The translations under genes and the position numbers were made by a program. This document shows, one piece after another, positions 1 through 9,900 of a DNA stretch of 20,073 bases; position 1 is the stretch's first letter, and each line of letters starts with the position of its first letter. The stretch is from contig CAJVPJ010000643.1 of NCBI GenBank assembly GCA_910592205.1, positions 1-20,073 of the forward strand, written 5' to 3'. A model generated the notes under the pieces. It saw only the letters and a list, made by a program, of their open reading frames with translations, made no database searches and was not told the origin of the DNA. Origin of the DNA: Paraglomus occultum (lineage: Eukaryota > Glomeromycota > Glomeromycetes > Paraglomerales > Paraglomeraceae).

Positions 1-487
1 CTCTCGATCTGTGACTTTTTTAGAGTATTACTGAAATCTATGCGTAGGATGAGAATCACCAATAATGCTCCTATTTGACAGGCGTAAACATCAACGATTC
101 TGATAATTACTTACACAGATAATAATCTCCGTAGCAGGGCTCTCTTAATTCTTCTACTAACAACTGAATAGTCTCACTGGTTGGTCGAAGGAAGCAGATG
201 CACCGTAAATGGCGCATTTTATCTCTTTTGCGATTGTCAATTCTGTCTACTAAATATGTTTCATGTGTTAACAGGGCTGATTGTGTCATCACGTTGGATA
301 TTATTGGGGTCTAAAAGATGCAGTGAAAAGCGATTGATTAATAGAGAAGCTAATGGTTGTTATACGGTCGATCGTATAAATCAAAATAGTTACTCACTGT
401 CTCATTATCAAGAAGCAAGACTTTCATCCCCGAAACTTCATTAACCATCTTGTATATATAATTTTGAACTGCCTTTACGACGTCCAT
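1..487 (-). CDS. VPS45: VPS45, Sec1/Munc18-family vesicle fusion protein (5' part, runs off the left edge)
   Basis: Exons 487..398, 310..115 and 37..1 (partial); introns of 87 and 77 bp are GT-AG and phase-consistent (phase 0, then phase 1). The 109 visible residues start MDVVKAVQNYIYKMV and contain the Sec1-family N-terminal landmarks GMKVLLLDNET, MTQSALL-THETYLVDRID, CFLRPTSETIQLLVEELREP and, across intron 2, YYLYFSN. This order and wording fit Vps45 better than Sly1, Sec1 or Vps33. Vps45 binds endosomal/TGN syntaxins (Tlg2/Tlg1 class) and chaperones SNARE assembly for transport between Golgi and endosome; family members are about 570 residues, so roughly 80% of the gene lies outside the window. 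The start at 487 is the first ATG in frame and matches the family N-terminus. A palindromic bZIP/CRE-type site lies about 115 bp upstream. Confidence 0.9.
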
Positions 488-1224
488 GATTGTTGATGAT
501 AATTAAAAGTGAAACGAAATCAGTAAGTGCAACATTAGTAAATTTTGGGACTCGGACTTTTAAAGGTAATACAATACAGTGTATGTAATTGGCTGATTTA
601 GTGACGTCACCCGGTCGCGCTAGCATTTCTTTCCTACATTTAAACAATATGTCAAAAGCGCGAAGACATACGACACAATGAATACAAGCAACATTGGGCG
701 CTGCTGTTCGCCTGGCTTAAATTACTACATTTTTGTTTAGTACCAAGATGCGAGTATTTTTATGGAATCATCAGTCAAAAAATCAAGAGCACGTCTGAAA
801 AAATCTCTAAACACCTTTGAAACGGACATGCATCGTTACCGCAGACTTTGATCGCACATCCCGTTCTAAATTATACGATATAAACTGTTTGAGAAGATGT
901 ATTTGACCGTCAAATCATAATTAACAGCCTTAGCGGTCGAAAAATCCCGAACATCGTTACCATTAAATTTTTGCAAAAAAAGTTCATGCTTTATTGCACA
1001 TGAGACAATACAGGATTATTTTTTTTTAGATTTGCTGAAGATATCTTACAATAGTTCCTAATATTGTTTCTTTGTTCTAATTGAATGTTTCAGGGCATAC
1101 GGCTAATGTTCATGTTATTAACAATTGACTATGTTGAGTTTGTCATTGTTGTAGGAGGGAGAAAGGAGGAGGAATAGCTTTTTAACAGACAGATTGCGTT
1201 ACAACCCGTCAATGTAACCTTGGT
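488..1224. other. Intergenic region between VPS45 and the small acidic-tail gene
   Basis: About 740 bp with no supportable gene. It should hold the VPS45 promoter (right of 487) and the 3' flank of the minus-strand gene ending at 1225. Visible elements are the CRE-type palindrome at 601-610, a T-rich stretch around 1018-1027 and a purine-only run of G and A around 1153-1176. Short open frames here lack codon structure or splice partners. I see no tRNA or other structured RNA. Confidence 0.5.
601..610. promoter_or_regulatory. CRE/ATF-type palindrome GTGACGTCAC upstream of VPS45
   Basis: A perfect 10-bp palindrome containing the full TGACGTCA core recognised by CREB/ATF-class bZIP factors in fungi and animals. 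It sits about 115 bp before the VPS45 start codon, a usual distance for a fungal proximal promoter element. A GC-richer patch (CCGGTCGCGC) follows at once in otherwise AT-rich DNA. Binding is inferred from the motif only. Confidence 0.4.
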
Positions 1225-2156
1225 TCAACACCCCCATCCAACATCGTCCTCATCCGGAAGTTCGCTTTCCGTATCATCCAAATCAGAAACGTTAAATAAA
1301 GCGTTTGCAGAATCAGTTCCATTCACGGCTTTACTTCTTTTTAGTTCATCTTCTTCCCTTTCTTCCTGCTCTTCTTCAGCTTCTCCCCATGGATCATCAT
1401 CCTCATCCTCTCCTTCCTTTTCCACATGACAATTTATCTCGGCGGTATTGTCATGACGTGGGTTTTGTATTCTCGCTTTATTATCATCATCGGATTCTAT
1501 GAGTATTGCTTGATTCGGTGTTGAAGGCATGTAATAGTTGTATGATAGTCTTGAGTTATATGGCAAGTCTAATATCGATTCGAGGTGCAAATGTTAGTAA
1601 ATATAGATTACCGATATCAACTCATACATCAGTGATTATGCTCACAATATTTATGTATAGACGATTTAGTTTCTTCGTTGTTCCCGATAATCTTGACACC
1701 ATTGCGTGACCCGATACTATTTCGAGATAGTCTCTGTTTATCGATATCCTTGCGGATTGAAATAATGGCGAGAAAAGTAACAGACGGTTTTTAATATAAG
1801 CGTGAGAAAATGGATTGTGGATTGACAACAAGTATAATTATAATTATATAAATGCGATCACTCGGACAAATTACATCATAACAACCCCCATCTTCACTAC
1901 CCTTTATCTGTTCATCGCATTCGAGAGCACACGTTTTCATTAGATCAAACAGCTATAATTAACACTTTCTTCACACTCAAACTATTTGCCTATCGGTCAT
2001 GAAGCTACTTACGGACGGGACTATTCTACGGTTGTTCCATTCATTAAATTGTCAATGTCAAACAATCACCTCATATTCAACAATGGTTCCACTTTCTAAT
2101 TTTCTCTTTCTCCTAGGTCCTCCGGGCCTCTGAATTGGTCTCCCGAGTTTGTACAT
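1225..2156 (-). CDS. Hypothetical small protein with acidic C-terminal tail (four-exon model)
   Basis: Not recognised. A phase-consistent model is exons 2156..2070, 1952..1875, 1733..1646 and 1568..1225, giving 198 aa; an alternative acceptor starts exon 3 at 1748 and adds five residues. The N-terminus is basic (MYKLGRPIQRPGGPRRKRK), the middle is unremarkable (LFDLMKTCALECDEQIKG; SRNGVKIIGNNEETK), and the last 80 residues are strongly acidic with runs of Glu and Asp, ending DEDDVGWGC. Such a basic head and acidic tail is common in nuclear or chromatin-associated proteins, but no domain can be named. The last intron has a TACTAAC branch site 28 nt before its acceptor, which is good support. 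The acidic last exon is the most secure part; exons 1-3 are less so. The gene lies downstream of UXS on the same strand. Confidence 0.45.
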
Positions 2157-2592
2157 TTTCAAGACTTTGCAAAATAATGGAGTTGTATAAAAGGTAACTA
2201 CGATACTAACAAGCTATGAATGTGAGAGTGATGTGATATTAATGTGAGAGCGAAATAGCGAAATTCAACATTCTGTGTAACATTTATAATGACATGTTTA
2301 ATCAGCTGACAAATAGGATATTGTCATGTGATGTGGTTGGGAAATTGTTCTTTATTAGTTTAGTATATATATTAATGCAATAATAAGAATTTGCTCATTA
2401 AACCAGAAAATTATGTCTATAGCGAATATAAAATCTTATCTATTACTATAAAGAAAGCATCCTTCGCTCAGAATCTATACAAGAAAATTTGTTGGATCAA
2501 GCAATTAGGTATTCTCCACAAGATAATACCACGAAATCGATTCAGCGATTATAAAATGTGAAGAAGTAAAAAAAATCGGCAAAAACGCTTAT
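2157..2592. other. Intergenic region between UXS 3' end and the hypothetical gene
   Basis: About 435 bp of AT-rich DNA. It must contain the 3' UTR and polyadenylation site of the minus-strand UXS gene and the promoter of the minus-strand gene starting at 2156. No open frame or repeat stands out. Confidence 0.5.
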
Positions 2593-4090
2593 TCAAATGA
2601 GTCCAGCTTCCATTTGTCGCCGAAAATACTGTACAGTTTCTTGGATACCCTGTCTGACCGGCCATGTGGGTTTCCACCCCAACTTGTCCTCGGCTCTCGA
2701 TATGTCAGGTTTGCGCCTTTTTGGATCATCAATGGTAGCTTTCAGGGTTGTAATCTTACAATCTGGGTTCACTTCATCTCTAACCAACTCTGCAAGACTT
2801 CGAATGGTATATTCATCCGGATTACCCAAATTTACCGGCTCATCGCAATCATTATTCATGAGTAGTATTAAAGCATCCACAAGATCGTGAATGTATTGAA
2901 ACGATCGCGTTTGCGACCCATCTCCATATATTGTTAGTTCTTCTCCTCTCAAAGCTTGCATGATAAAATTACTAACTACCCGGCCGTCGTTCTCATTCAT
3001 CCGAGGACCATATGTATTAAATATGCGGGCTACTCTAACATTAACGTGATCTTGGTGCCTATACGCATAGGTCAAGGTCTCGGCCACCCGCTTGCCTTCA
3101 TCATAACACGCCCGTGGTCCGATGGGATTTACATTGCCCCAGTACGTCTCTGTCTGCGGATGCACTTCCGGATCCCCGTAAATTTCTGTAATCCAAACGC
3201 GAGAATTAATACGGAGCGGTACATATAGACATTTCTCATTTAATAGCGACGATTGTGATTGGATATTTCGATACATACCTGATGTAGATGCTAGGAGAAA
3301 ACGAGCCTTAACCCTTTTTGCTAATCCAAGCATATTGATAGTTCCCATAACGCTAGTCTTAACCGTTTTAATAGGGTTGTGCTGGTAATGAGGCGGAGAG
3401 GCGGGACAAGCCAAATGATATATCTGATCTACTTCGATTAAAAACGGATCAACAACGTCATGTCTGATCAGCTCAAAGTTCGGATGGCCTATCCAATGAG
3501 CAATATTACTCTTGCGCCCGGTAAAGTAATTGTCAATGACAATCACTTCTTGACCCATTAACATCAAACGATCGACCAAGTGCGAACCCACAAAGCCAGC
3601 ACCACCCGTGACGAGAATCCTTTTTCGCTGTCCGGGCGGAAGGGACTTGACAGGTAAAAAGGAACGTGATCGAATGTATGACAGCGTTCTTGTTTCCGTG
3701 TCAAAATATCTGTCATGAGGATGTCGGGGAAGGTACAGGTATCGAAGTAGATCGAGAGGAACGACCGACTTTACGCATTCATGTCCAACAACTGTTATCG
3801 TATTTGCATTCGTTTTTTCGACGGTTCTCCATAGTCGTCGTCCGCTTTCCCAGTGAATCCTTTCCGTGTCTTCGGGCGACTCACTTCCATTTACTAAACT
3901 GATAAGTTTTTGATGAGTCGCATTACAGTGTCGACTGTTCTTGACGTATTGACTATGTCTTTGCCAGCTTGTACACTTACCTGATCATAGTTGCATCAGC
4001 AATTTCGGAAACATGGTTCTGACTTGTAGTATTGTTGTGACTGCCATTCGTCTCGACAGAGTCAGGATTTTGCCTAACCGGGGTATCCAT
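2593..4090 (-). CDS. UXS1: UDP-glucuronic acid decarboxylase (UDP-xylose synthase)
   Basis: Exons 4090..3981, 3898..3279 and 3185..2593; introns of 82 and 93 bp; 440 aa. It converts UDP-glucuronate to UDP-xylose using bound NAD+, supplying xylose for wall and capsule polymers and glycoproteins. It is an extended short-chain dehydrogenase: the NAD motif [10 protein letters not shown] lies at about 134-143, the [14 protein letters not shown] loop spans intron 2, and the catalytic Tyr271/Lys275 pair sits in [12 protein letters not shown], followed by [22 protein letters not shown] and [12 protein letters not shown], all UXS signatures. About 130 N-terminal residues precede the Rossmann fold. They match the conserved pre-domain of UXS (LPVKSL just before the NAD motif) but show no clear transmembrane helix, unlike animal Golgi UXS1, so a cytosolic enzyme is likely. 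The start at 4090 is the ATG that keeps phase into exon 2. Intron 2 is 93 nt without an in-frame stop. Confidence 0.93.
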
Positions 4091-4732
4091 GTTTTGCTTT
4101 AATGTCGTTTTCTGAAAGTTCTTGTGAAGTTGCTTTTAATTGTTCGATTGAGCGAACCGTTATGCTTCGTTATATAAAACTTATTCTTGGCAGAGGTCAC
4201 GCGATCATTCTCGTGTATATAATAATAATGATGCTTTGTTTATTATTTTTCCTACCAAATGAGGGGTGGTTTTTTCTTCCTTATTAGGATGATGATCAGT
4301 TGGAGTCCCTGTGACTGTGTTGCACTAACTGTTTTTTATTGTAAATCTAAAATTATAACTTAACCCCTTGCTTCTTTCCGTAGTGAAGCCGTTATTGGTG
4401 TTGGTGGTGTTTCATTATTATACTTGTACCAAAAATAGCACACATTTCTATGTTGATATCGGTTGAACGACCAGAATTGACATGCACACGTTCGGGATGG
4501 AAAGTAAATAATACACGATGAATCATAAGTTACCATAACCGATTCTAATAATAATAGTTCGTATGGTTCATGACTGTAGATAATGCGTTTAAATTCGGCC
4601 AGTTTTACTTTATTCACTTCTTTTAGTCAGCATTCTGTAACGAACGTTTTTCTATTTAGAATTGTGTGACAAATTTTGTAAAGATTCAATACTTACTGTA
4701 TTTTTGTTAAAACGCACATCCCGTTTGACGCT
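4091..4732. other. Intergenic region upstream of UXS
   Basis: The UXS promoter should lie here. The stretch also contains minus-strand open segments that look partly coding, for example one ending NETPPTPITASLRKEARG at 4360 and a short one ending QMLTKRSE near 4623. I could not join them into a phase-consistent gene with a start codon, so no gene is called. No repeat or structured RNA was seen. Confidence 0.4.
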
Positions 4733-5289
4733 TTAACTACGAAAAGAGAAAATACACACCTTTGCCTCGCCCTTCACAATTGCATTCTTATTGCTAACAA
4801 AATAAGTGAACAACAGAGTCACGATTTACTATTCATTATGGAGTATTCATCAGATCATTGACCAAATAGGATTGTCATTCGTGAAAGCATGAGACTACAA
4901 TATTTTCCAATTTGAGCATATTCCTGTGTTCAATTGAAGTGGACATTGCCGAATTTGTCCCTTGGTGGCTTTTTCTGGATAAATCATTGTCGTGTCGATA
5001 TACACAAAGCGAAGCGCCATCATCATTGCGCAATAAGAATTTCTGGCCTTTGTCTCGAATGACGGTGAATAAACACCTCATTTCAAACACTTTGCAACTT
5101 GTAAGCATGTATCTAGCCTTACACTAATCGGATATGCGAAGAATTGGTTTAATAAGTCCTTCATACCCAAAATTAAATTTACGATTACTGATTCTGAAAT
5201 GGATTGTCACTTTTGAGGGTCTAGATCATTTGAGATGGCGACCAGTTTCTACTATGCCCGTAATTTATTTCTTGGCATTCATATATCAT
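4733..5289 (-). CDS. Weak candidate small gene, function unknown (four-exon model)
   Basis: Tentative. Between 5193 and 4887 one minus-strand frame stays open except for a single TGA at 5080..5078. That TGA falls inside a well-formed 69-bp GTAAGG...GAG intron (5122..5054). Extending both ways gives exons 5289..5253, 5193..5123, 5053..4899 and 4793..4733, all phase-consistent, encoding about 107 aa. Peptide pieces include VIVNLILGMKDLLNQFFAYP, ALRFVYIDTTMIYPEK, QIRQCPLQLNTGICSNWK and a short lysine-rich end. No family is recognised. AT-rich DNA offers many chance splice sites, so this could be an artefact; the frame opposite is also open over part of the region. Confidence 0.22.
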
Positions 5290-5767
5290 AATAGTAACTA
5301 CTACAGTGATCAATTAATGTGCTGTCAAATATGGTTTGGCTTTTTCTTGGCAAATACTTAGTATTACAAAAGATCGTCCACCGTTATAGAATTGATTTAG
5401 ATTCTACCAAAGTAAACAGATTGCCGCTTTGGTCCGTAATTACATTGCGTCAATGTCAAGAAAGGGGGAAAATAAACTCAACATTAAGCTATTAGCCTTG
5501 ATCGTAGTATTAATTGAGCAGATGTCAGAGACACTAATACTTCAGGACGAACCAGTGACAGAAGAATTCTATGAGAGTAACACAATTTAAATTGTCGTTA
5601 ATTTCTAAACCATTTCCTTTCGTGGTCGACTGTCTCTCCAAGTATTGTCGTTTCGTACTGTAGAGTTAATCATCTATTATTCATTCAGTACGTTATAGTC
5701 TGACTAAAGTGTAAATGAAATGAGGATCAGATATACCGACAAGCCTACTACCTAAATTAATTCTCAT
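5290..5767. other. Intergenic region upstream of the RnpA-like gene
   Basis: About 480 bp, probably holding the promoter of the plus-strand gene starting at 5768. It contains a 45-codon ATG-to-stop frame (5453-5590, plus) with a short hydrophobic stretch (LLALIVVLI). That frame has no recognisable homology or splice context and is not called as a gene. No repeats were seen. Confidence 0.4.
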
Positions 5768-6860
5768 ATGCGCGTTTTCGATTCATCAACAAATTTCTGC
5801 CAAATGCACTTCATTATAAGACGTTCTTTACTTAAACTTTCTGCTGGGTATCTGAAATGTCCCTTAATGACTTTAAAAAGATGCTCTTCCAGTGCGATAA
5901 GACCTGATACATCAACTGAAGGTATATTATAACAATCTCGCAATATTTACCAATTTAAATTATGCTCATAGGAATTAAATATTCTTGTTAAGCTTCCAAG
6001 AGCCAAGAGAAGAGCTTCGTCCTTCCTAAATGTGAGGTAAATCCTCGGAGGGCCTTGCTTAATAACTGTCTTTGTCTAAAAGTATTATTCTTTTAGACTC
6101 ATACCGTCGATACAGACACGTTGCTTTGGATGTCAAGAAACACCAGAAAAAGGGTTACAAACGATTACTTCACTCTCTTTGTAAGGCAATGGGATCATAA
6201 TCAAAATTTCTATAGTAAGGCTTTGCATTATCATTTTGCTAGAATTTTGTATTGTAGCAGCCAGTCTAATTAATGTCATACCTGATCTCTATACAAAAGC
6301 CAAGAAAACAAATGATCCGATAAAAACGTTTAGAATACAAGCTACATGTTCAAAAAAGAAAGTTAGCAAACTCGCAGTTGTGAGAGCGCGAATTAGGAGG
6401 AGAATAATTCATGCATGTCGAATCGTATTACCGGAACATGGTCGATTAAGTAAGCATGGCATGCTGAATTGTCTAAAGAAGCTGCACAATACTCACAACA
6501 AATGTGTTTTGAACACAAGGACACGATTATCTATTTTTCGGAAAACTCGATGCTTATGGTGCTCCGTGGGAGTCATTGTTGTCCGCCGTGCGCGAGTCGA
6601 TTAGTAATCCCGGGATGTATAACCCTAATGCAATTCCAGTTGGCAAAATAGCTAATAGAAAAGATCTATTTGGACAAATTAAACATGATAGTGTGTTTGG
6701 ATATTGGAAGAAAGAAAAGGCAGGTTCCGAAAAATTGTCGAATTCCGAGGATCAGAGTCAACACGATAAAAGTCGCAAATGCGGGATGGAAAATGGAGGC
6801 AAACAGAATAAACTGACCAAAGCGAAAACAAGAAACAGATTCTTAATTGATGATAAATAA
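5768..6860 (+). CDS. RnpA-like protein: bacterial-type RNase P protein subunit with mitochondrial-type N-terminus
   Basis: Exons 5768..5921, 5993..6036, 6097..6214, 6300..6449 and 6520..6860; introns of 71, 60, 85 and 70 bp; 268 aa. The N-terminus (HFIIRRSLLKLSAGYLK, then LKRCSSSAIRP) is basic, Ser/Leu-rich and without acidic residues after residue 5, typical of a mitochondrial presequence; an internal ATG at 5804 would start even closer to it. The core, residues about 117-180, follows the RnpA pattern: CSKKKVSKLAVVRARIRRRI corresponds to the bacterial SKK...AVxRNRxKRR RNA-binding (RNR) motif, then HDYLFFGKLDAYGAPWESLL matches its closing strand and helix. One difference is Ala135 where bacteria have the Asn of RNR. 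A lysine-rich tail of about 80 residues (NRKDLFGQIKHD, FGYWKKEKAG) has no bacterial counterpart. In bacteria this protein binds the catalytic RNase P RNA and the 5' leader of pre-tRNA; a mitochondrial role here is inference. The first two exons are less certain than the last three. Confidence 0.68.
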
Positions 6861-6932
6861 TTCATTTACAGATTTTCATAGCGCGCAGCTGTTTAAATGA
6901 AATAATAGTTCTTTATTCTATATACAGTAATT
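6861..6932. terminator. 72-bp convergent 3' region shared by the RnpA-like gene and focadhesin
   Basis: The two stop codons face each other across 72 bp. On the minus strand an AATAAA hexamer lies at 6917..6912, about 15 nt after the focadhesin stop, and is a plausible polyadenylation signal. No clear signal for the plus-strand gene fits in the gap, so the two transcripts almost certainly overlap at their 3' ends. Confidence 0.45.
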
Positions 6933-9900
6933 TTACGTTTCAATACTACAGTCAACAACAATTGAATACTGATCTTCTGAAAGTCGATTTCTCAAGTGAG
7001 AAAGTATAGAGTAAAACACCAGGAGATTTTTCTCGCTATTATTCCGCACTCTGGCAAAATCTAAAAATTTGAGGAGCCGTTGCAAGGTCTACGAAATAAA
7101 CATATTTTGTTAAGTACATAACAATAAGCTTGGTTCAACTCAATATACCGCCACTTTACCTGCTGCAAAATTTCATCGTCTTCTGTTGACATAATTTCCC
7201 GTGATACGACAAAAGTTGCTTTTCTAACATTTTCGGCACTTCTTAATGCATGTAATACCTCTTCTTCACTTGGTTCACGGTCGGTAATCCAACTCATTAA
7301 TAAGCATCCAAACAGAGCACGAACGCTAATGTCCGTACCGAGATTGTCTTCCTCTTGAATTAAAAATATATTTAGAATACGGACAAGCCATTCTAAACGC
7401 GTTTTGCTCATGTTTCTAGCGCTCGAAGATGATCTGATCGATTTGTTAACAGAGATAACGACCCACGCAAATGCGCGCAGGGCGGGAGACTGACTGTCTG
7501 TAAATTGCGCGAGATAGTCTTTCAAACAGTCTTGAATCAAACGCGTGAGGTTTTGAGTGGTATCGATATACCCATTTTCTGAGAGTGCACAGACGGAAAG
7601 AGTGTATTTCAACTTGAGATGTGGTTGTGGAGGAGGCAATAGAGTTTTGTCGCGTATCAATTCAGAGTATTTCGCAGCAATACGGACAACTTTGTATTGC
7701 ACTGGCGATGTTGGTTCTGGCAGAAAATCATAAGTTTTTTCAAGAATTGGGGTAAGATCTTGGCGTAGAGATATCGCTGATGGTGTATTGGCTGTATTTG
7801 CCAAATAAACTTCCATGCTTTCATAAAAAGCCAACCAAAGATTCTACAGCAATATACACATTTGTTATACACAGACTGAAATAATCGACAATCACTCATA
7901 CATGACTCGTTCAGCAACAAACATACCTCGTTTTTGCTCGCTTCACTATTTGCAAATAACGACATACTTATTTCATAGACAACCCGAACTGCTACTGCAT
8001 CAGGCACAACTGTCTTCCTCACCTGCAGTCCTCGCCTCTGTGCGCTCTGCTCCATCTTATCATTAGCCCTATTAGGTTCACATAATTCCAACATCTTCAC
8101 CAACCCACGACGCAGTAGCATTTCTCCAATTTCGTGATCAGAACCAGCAAGATCGCATAGTTGCTTTAGACTTTGTATTAGATACTCTATTAACGATGTT
8201 GATCGGCCACAGTGGCTTAACGTCATTTCAAAAATTTCCTTCCGGCTTGACGGAAAGCGAGAAGACAGACGCATAAGAAGAGGATACCAGTTCACTGGTG
8301 GAAGGACACATTTGGTTGCAGATAATGCTGAAAGTAATAACGAGGGCGAAGCGGGTTGATTTTGAAAAGTCGAATGTAAAGAAGTAGTAGTAGTAGCAGG
8401 TTGAGATAGTTCAACGAGAGTGTCGAAACAGCATCGGAGATAGCTTGTGCGTGGTAGTCGCGAATAATCCGTCGGTTCATCACCCGTCACAACAAATTCT
8501 TGTTCTTGGTTGCTTCCCTCCGTTTTCTCCAAATCCAGCATTAGGTGTCCTAACAAAATGGCTGCTAAGCTTCCACTCTTAATATCAGTTATTATTGCGG
8601 ATTCATCCGTTGTTCCCGTTGCCTTCCGTAACGTCTCGATGAGTGGCGACAGTAAGCTTATTGGAGCTGTAGACAAAAAGTAAGATTTTCGTGAATAGTG
8701 CTGCTTCACGGGTATGTAGTTTACAGCTGTTAAAGCTCCAAGTTTTAGAATAGCAGTCTGTCGATTCATTGAAGAGGACGATAATGATGAGATTACGTCT
8801 ATGTTCTCGCGCACGTAGGCATTGAAGACTGATACATATTTTGATAGTTGTTTTACGTGAAGCATGGATTGCAAGGCGTAAAGGTAGGACTGGATAAAGT
8901 GAAAGTTGTGGGATTTCCATTTTTTCTGGTACAGATTTAGAAGTTAATAAAAGTAAAAAACCGTGAGACGGAACGAACCAACAATAGATCTTTACCTCTG
9001 TTGTTCTAACATTCATAGCGTTTTCTAATAAATTTAGACAATCTTCATCGATAGCGGTCTGATTTGAAAGTGAAAGGAACCACGCAGAACCCACTACCCT
9101 TCCCGGATTGACTGAATCCTTTTTCTTTACAAATTCTTCTAGGACATTTAACGCTTTCTCGTAAATGTCTTTAATGGTACCTTCCTGGGTATCAAAGTTT
9201 GTCAAACCCAGTAGAAGACCCACAGAAGCGCGAAAAGAAGCATCGTCACTGAACGCGTATTCTTTAAGGAACATTAGTGTCTCTTTACAAGCCGCTTCTA
9301 ATTCGATATTTGAAGGAACCTGGAAATGCGATAGGATAATACTTAGAGCATATCCGCAACCAAAGAATGACCATTCGAGATTATCTTTGGTATTTCGAGT
9401 AGTTAAATGTCCAACTAGACTGTTGATAATATCAAGAACGAGCTTTTCGTTCGGTGACATTATGGTAGCAAGGTATCCGAGAGAGAGCATGGTTCCATAT
9501 TGCACGTCGTCACTAGAGATAAAGTCCCAATCTCGTTGACGCGAAGTGTCCGCCATGAAGCGATCAAGGAGCAGTGAAGCGACGTTGTGGACGTAAGCTC
9601 TGGTCGCAGTAATCGCGAGAGATTTTAAGGCCAGACATAAACCTATATAAATACGATCAAGAATTAGTAATGAGGAATTATAAATTATCAAAAACATTCT
9701 CCTTGGTTACCTGTAATTGCAAATATAAGGTTCACGTAAGTAGCGGGTTGCTTGGCCTCTTTTAATCTAACCAGTAGTTCATCATATATCTCCTGCACTA
9801 ATGCATTATTTCCTTCTTTAGTCATACGATCTATCTCTAATAGACCCTTTTCAAAAAAAATTCGCCAATACGTGACAGCATTGGCCCTAATCAACCAAAA

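Noticed and set aside
1220-1502. Plus-strand Ser/Leu-rich open frames opposite the acidic exon
   Set aside because: They are antisense shadows of the Glu/Asp-rich last exon (GAA/GAT codons read backwards give Ser, Leu and Phe repeats).
3187-3278. Apparent extra UXS segment beginning MYRNIQ inside the long minus-strand frame
   Set aside because: It interrupts the conserved ASTSEIYGDP loop and is bounded by GTATGT and TTACAG, so it is an intron that happens to stay open.
4102-4287. Plus-strand frame with a hydrophobic stretch (LVYIIIMMLCLLFFL)
   Set aside because: It arises from ATA/TTA-rich DNA in the UXS promoter, with no start context, splice partners or family resemblance.
4360-4617. Minus-strand frame ending NETPPTPITASLRKEARG
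   Set aside because: The end looks coding, but I found no phase-consistent upstream exons or start codon; left uncalled.
5453-5590. 45-codon plus-strand frame with ATG and a short hydrophobic segment
   Set aside because: It is within chance expectation for its length and has no homology or context.
8292-8483. Leu-rich minus-strand frame inside focadhesin (LLLLLLLYIRLF)
   Set aside because: It is a shadow of the ACT/ACA repeat encoding the TTTT stretch of focadhesin exon 7.
9165-9539. 124-codon plus-strand frame
   Set aside because: It lies antisense to the conserved focadhesin exon 6 and has no independent features.
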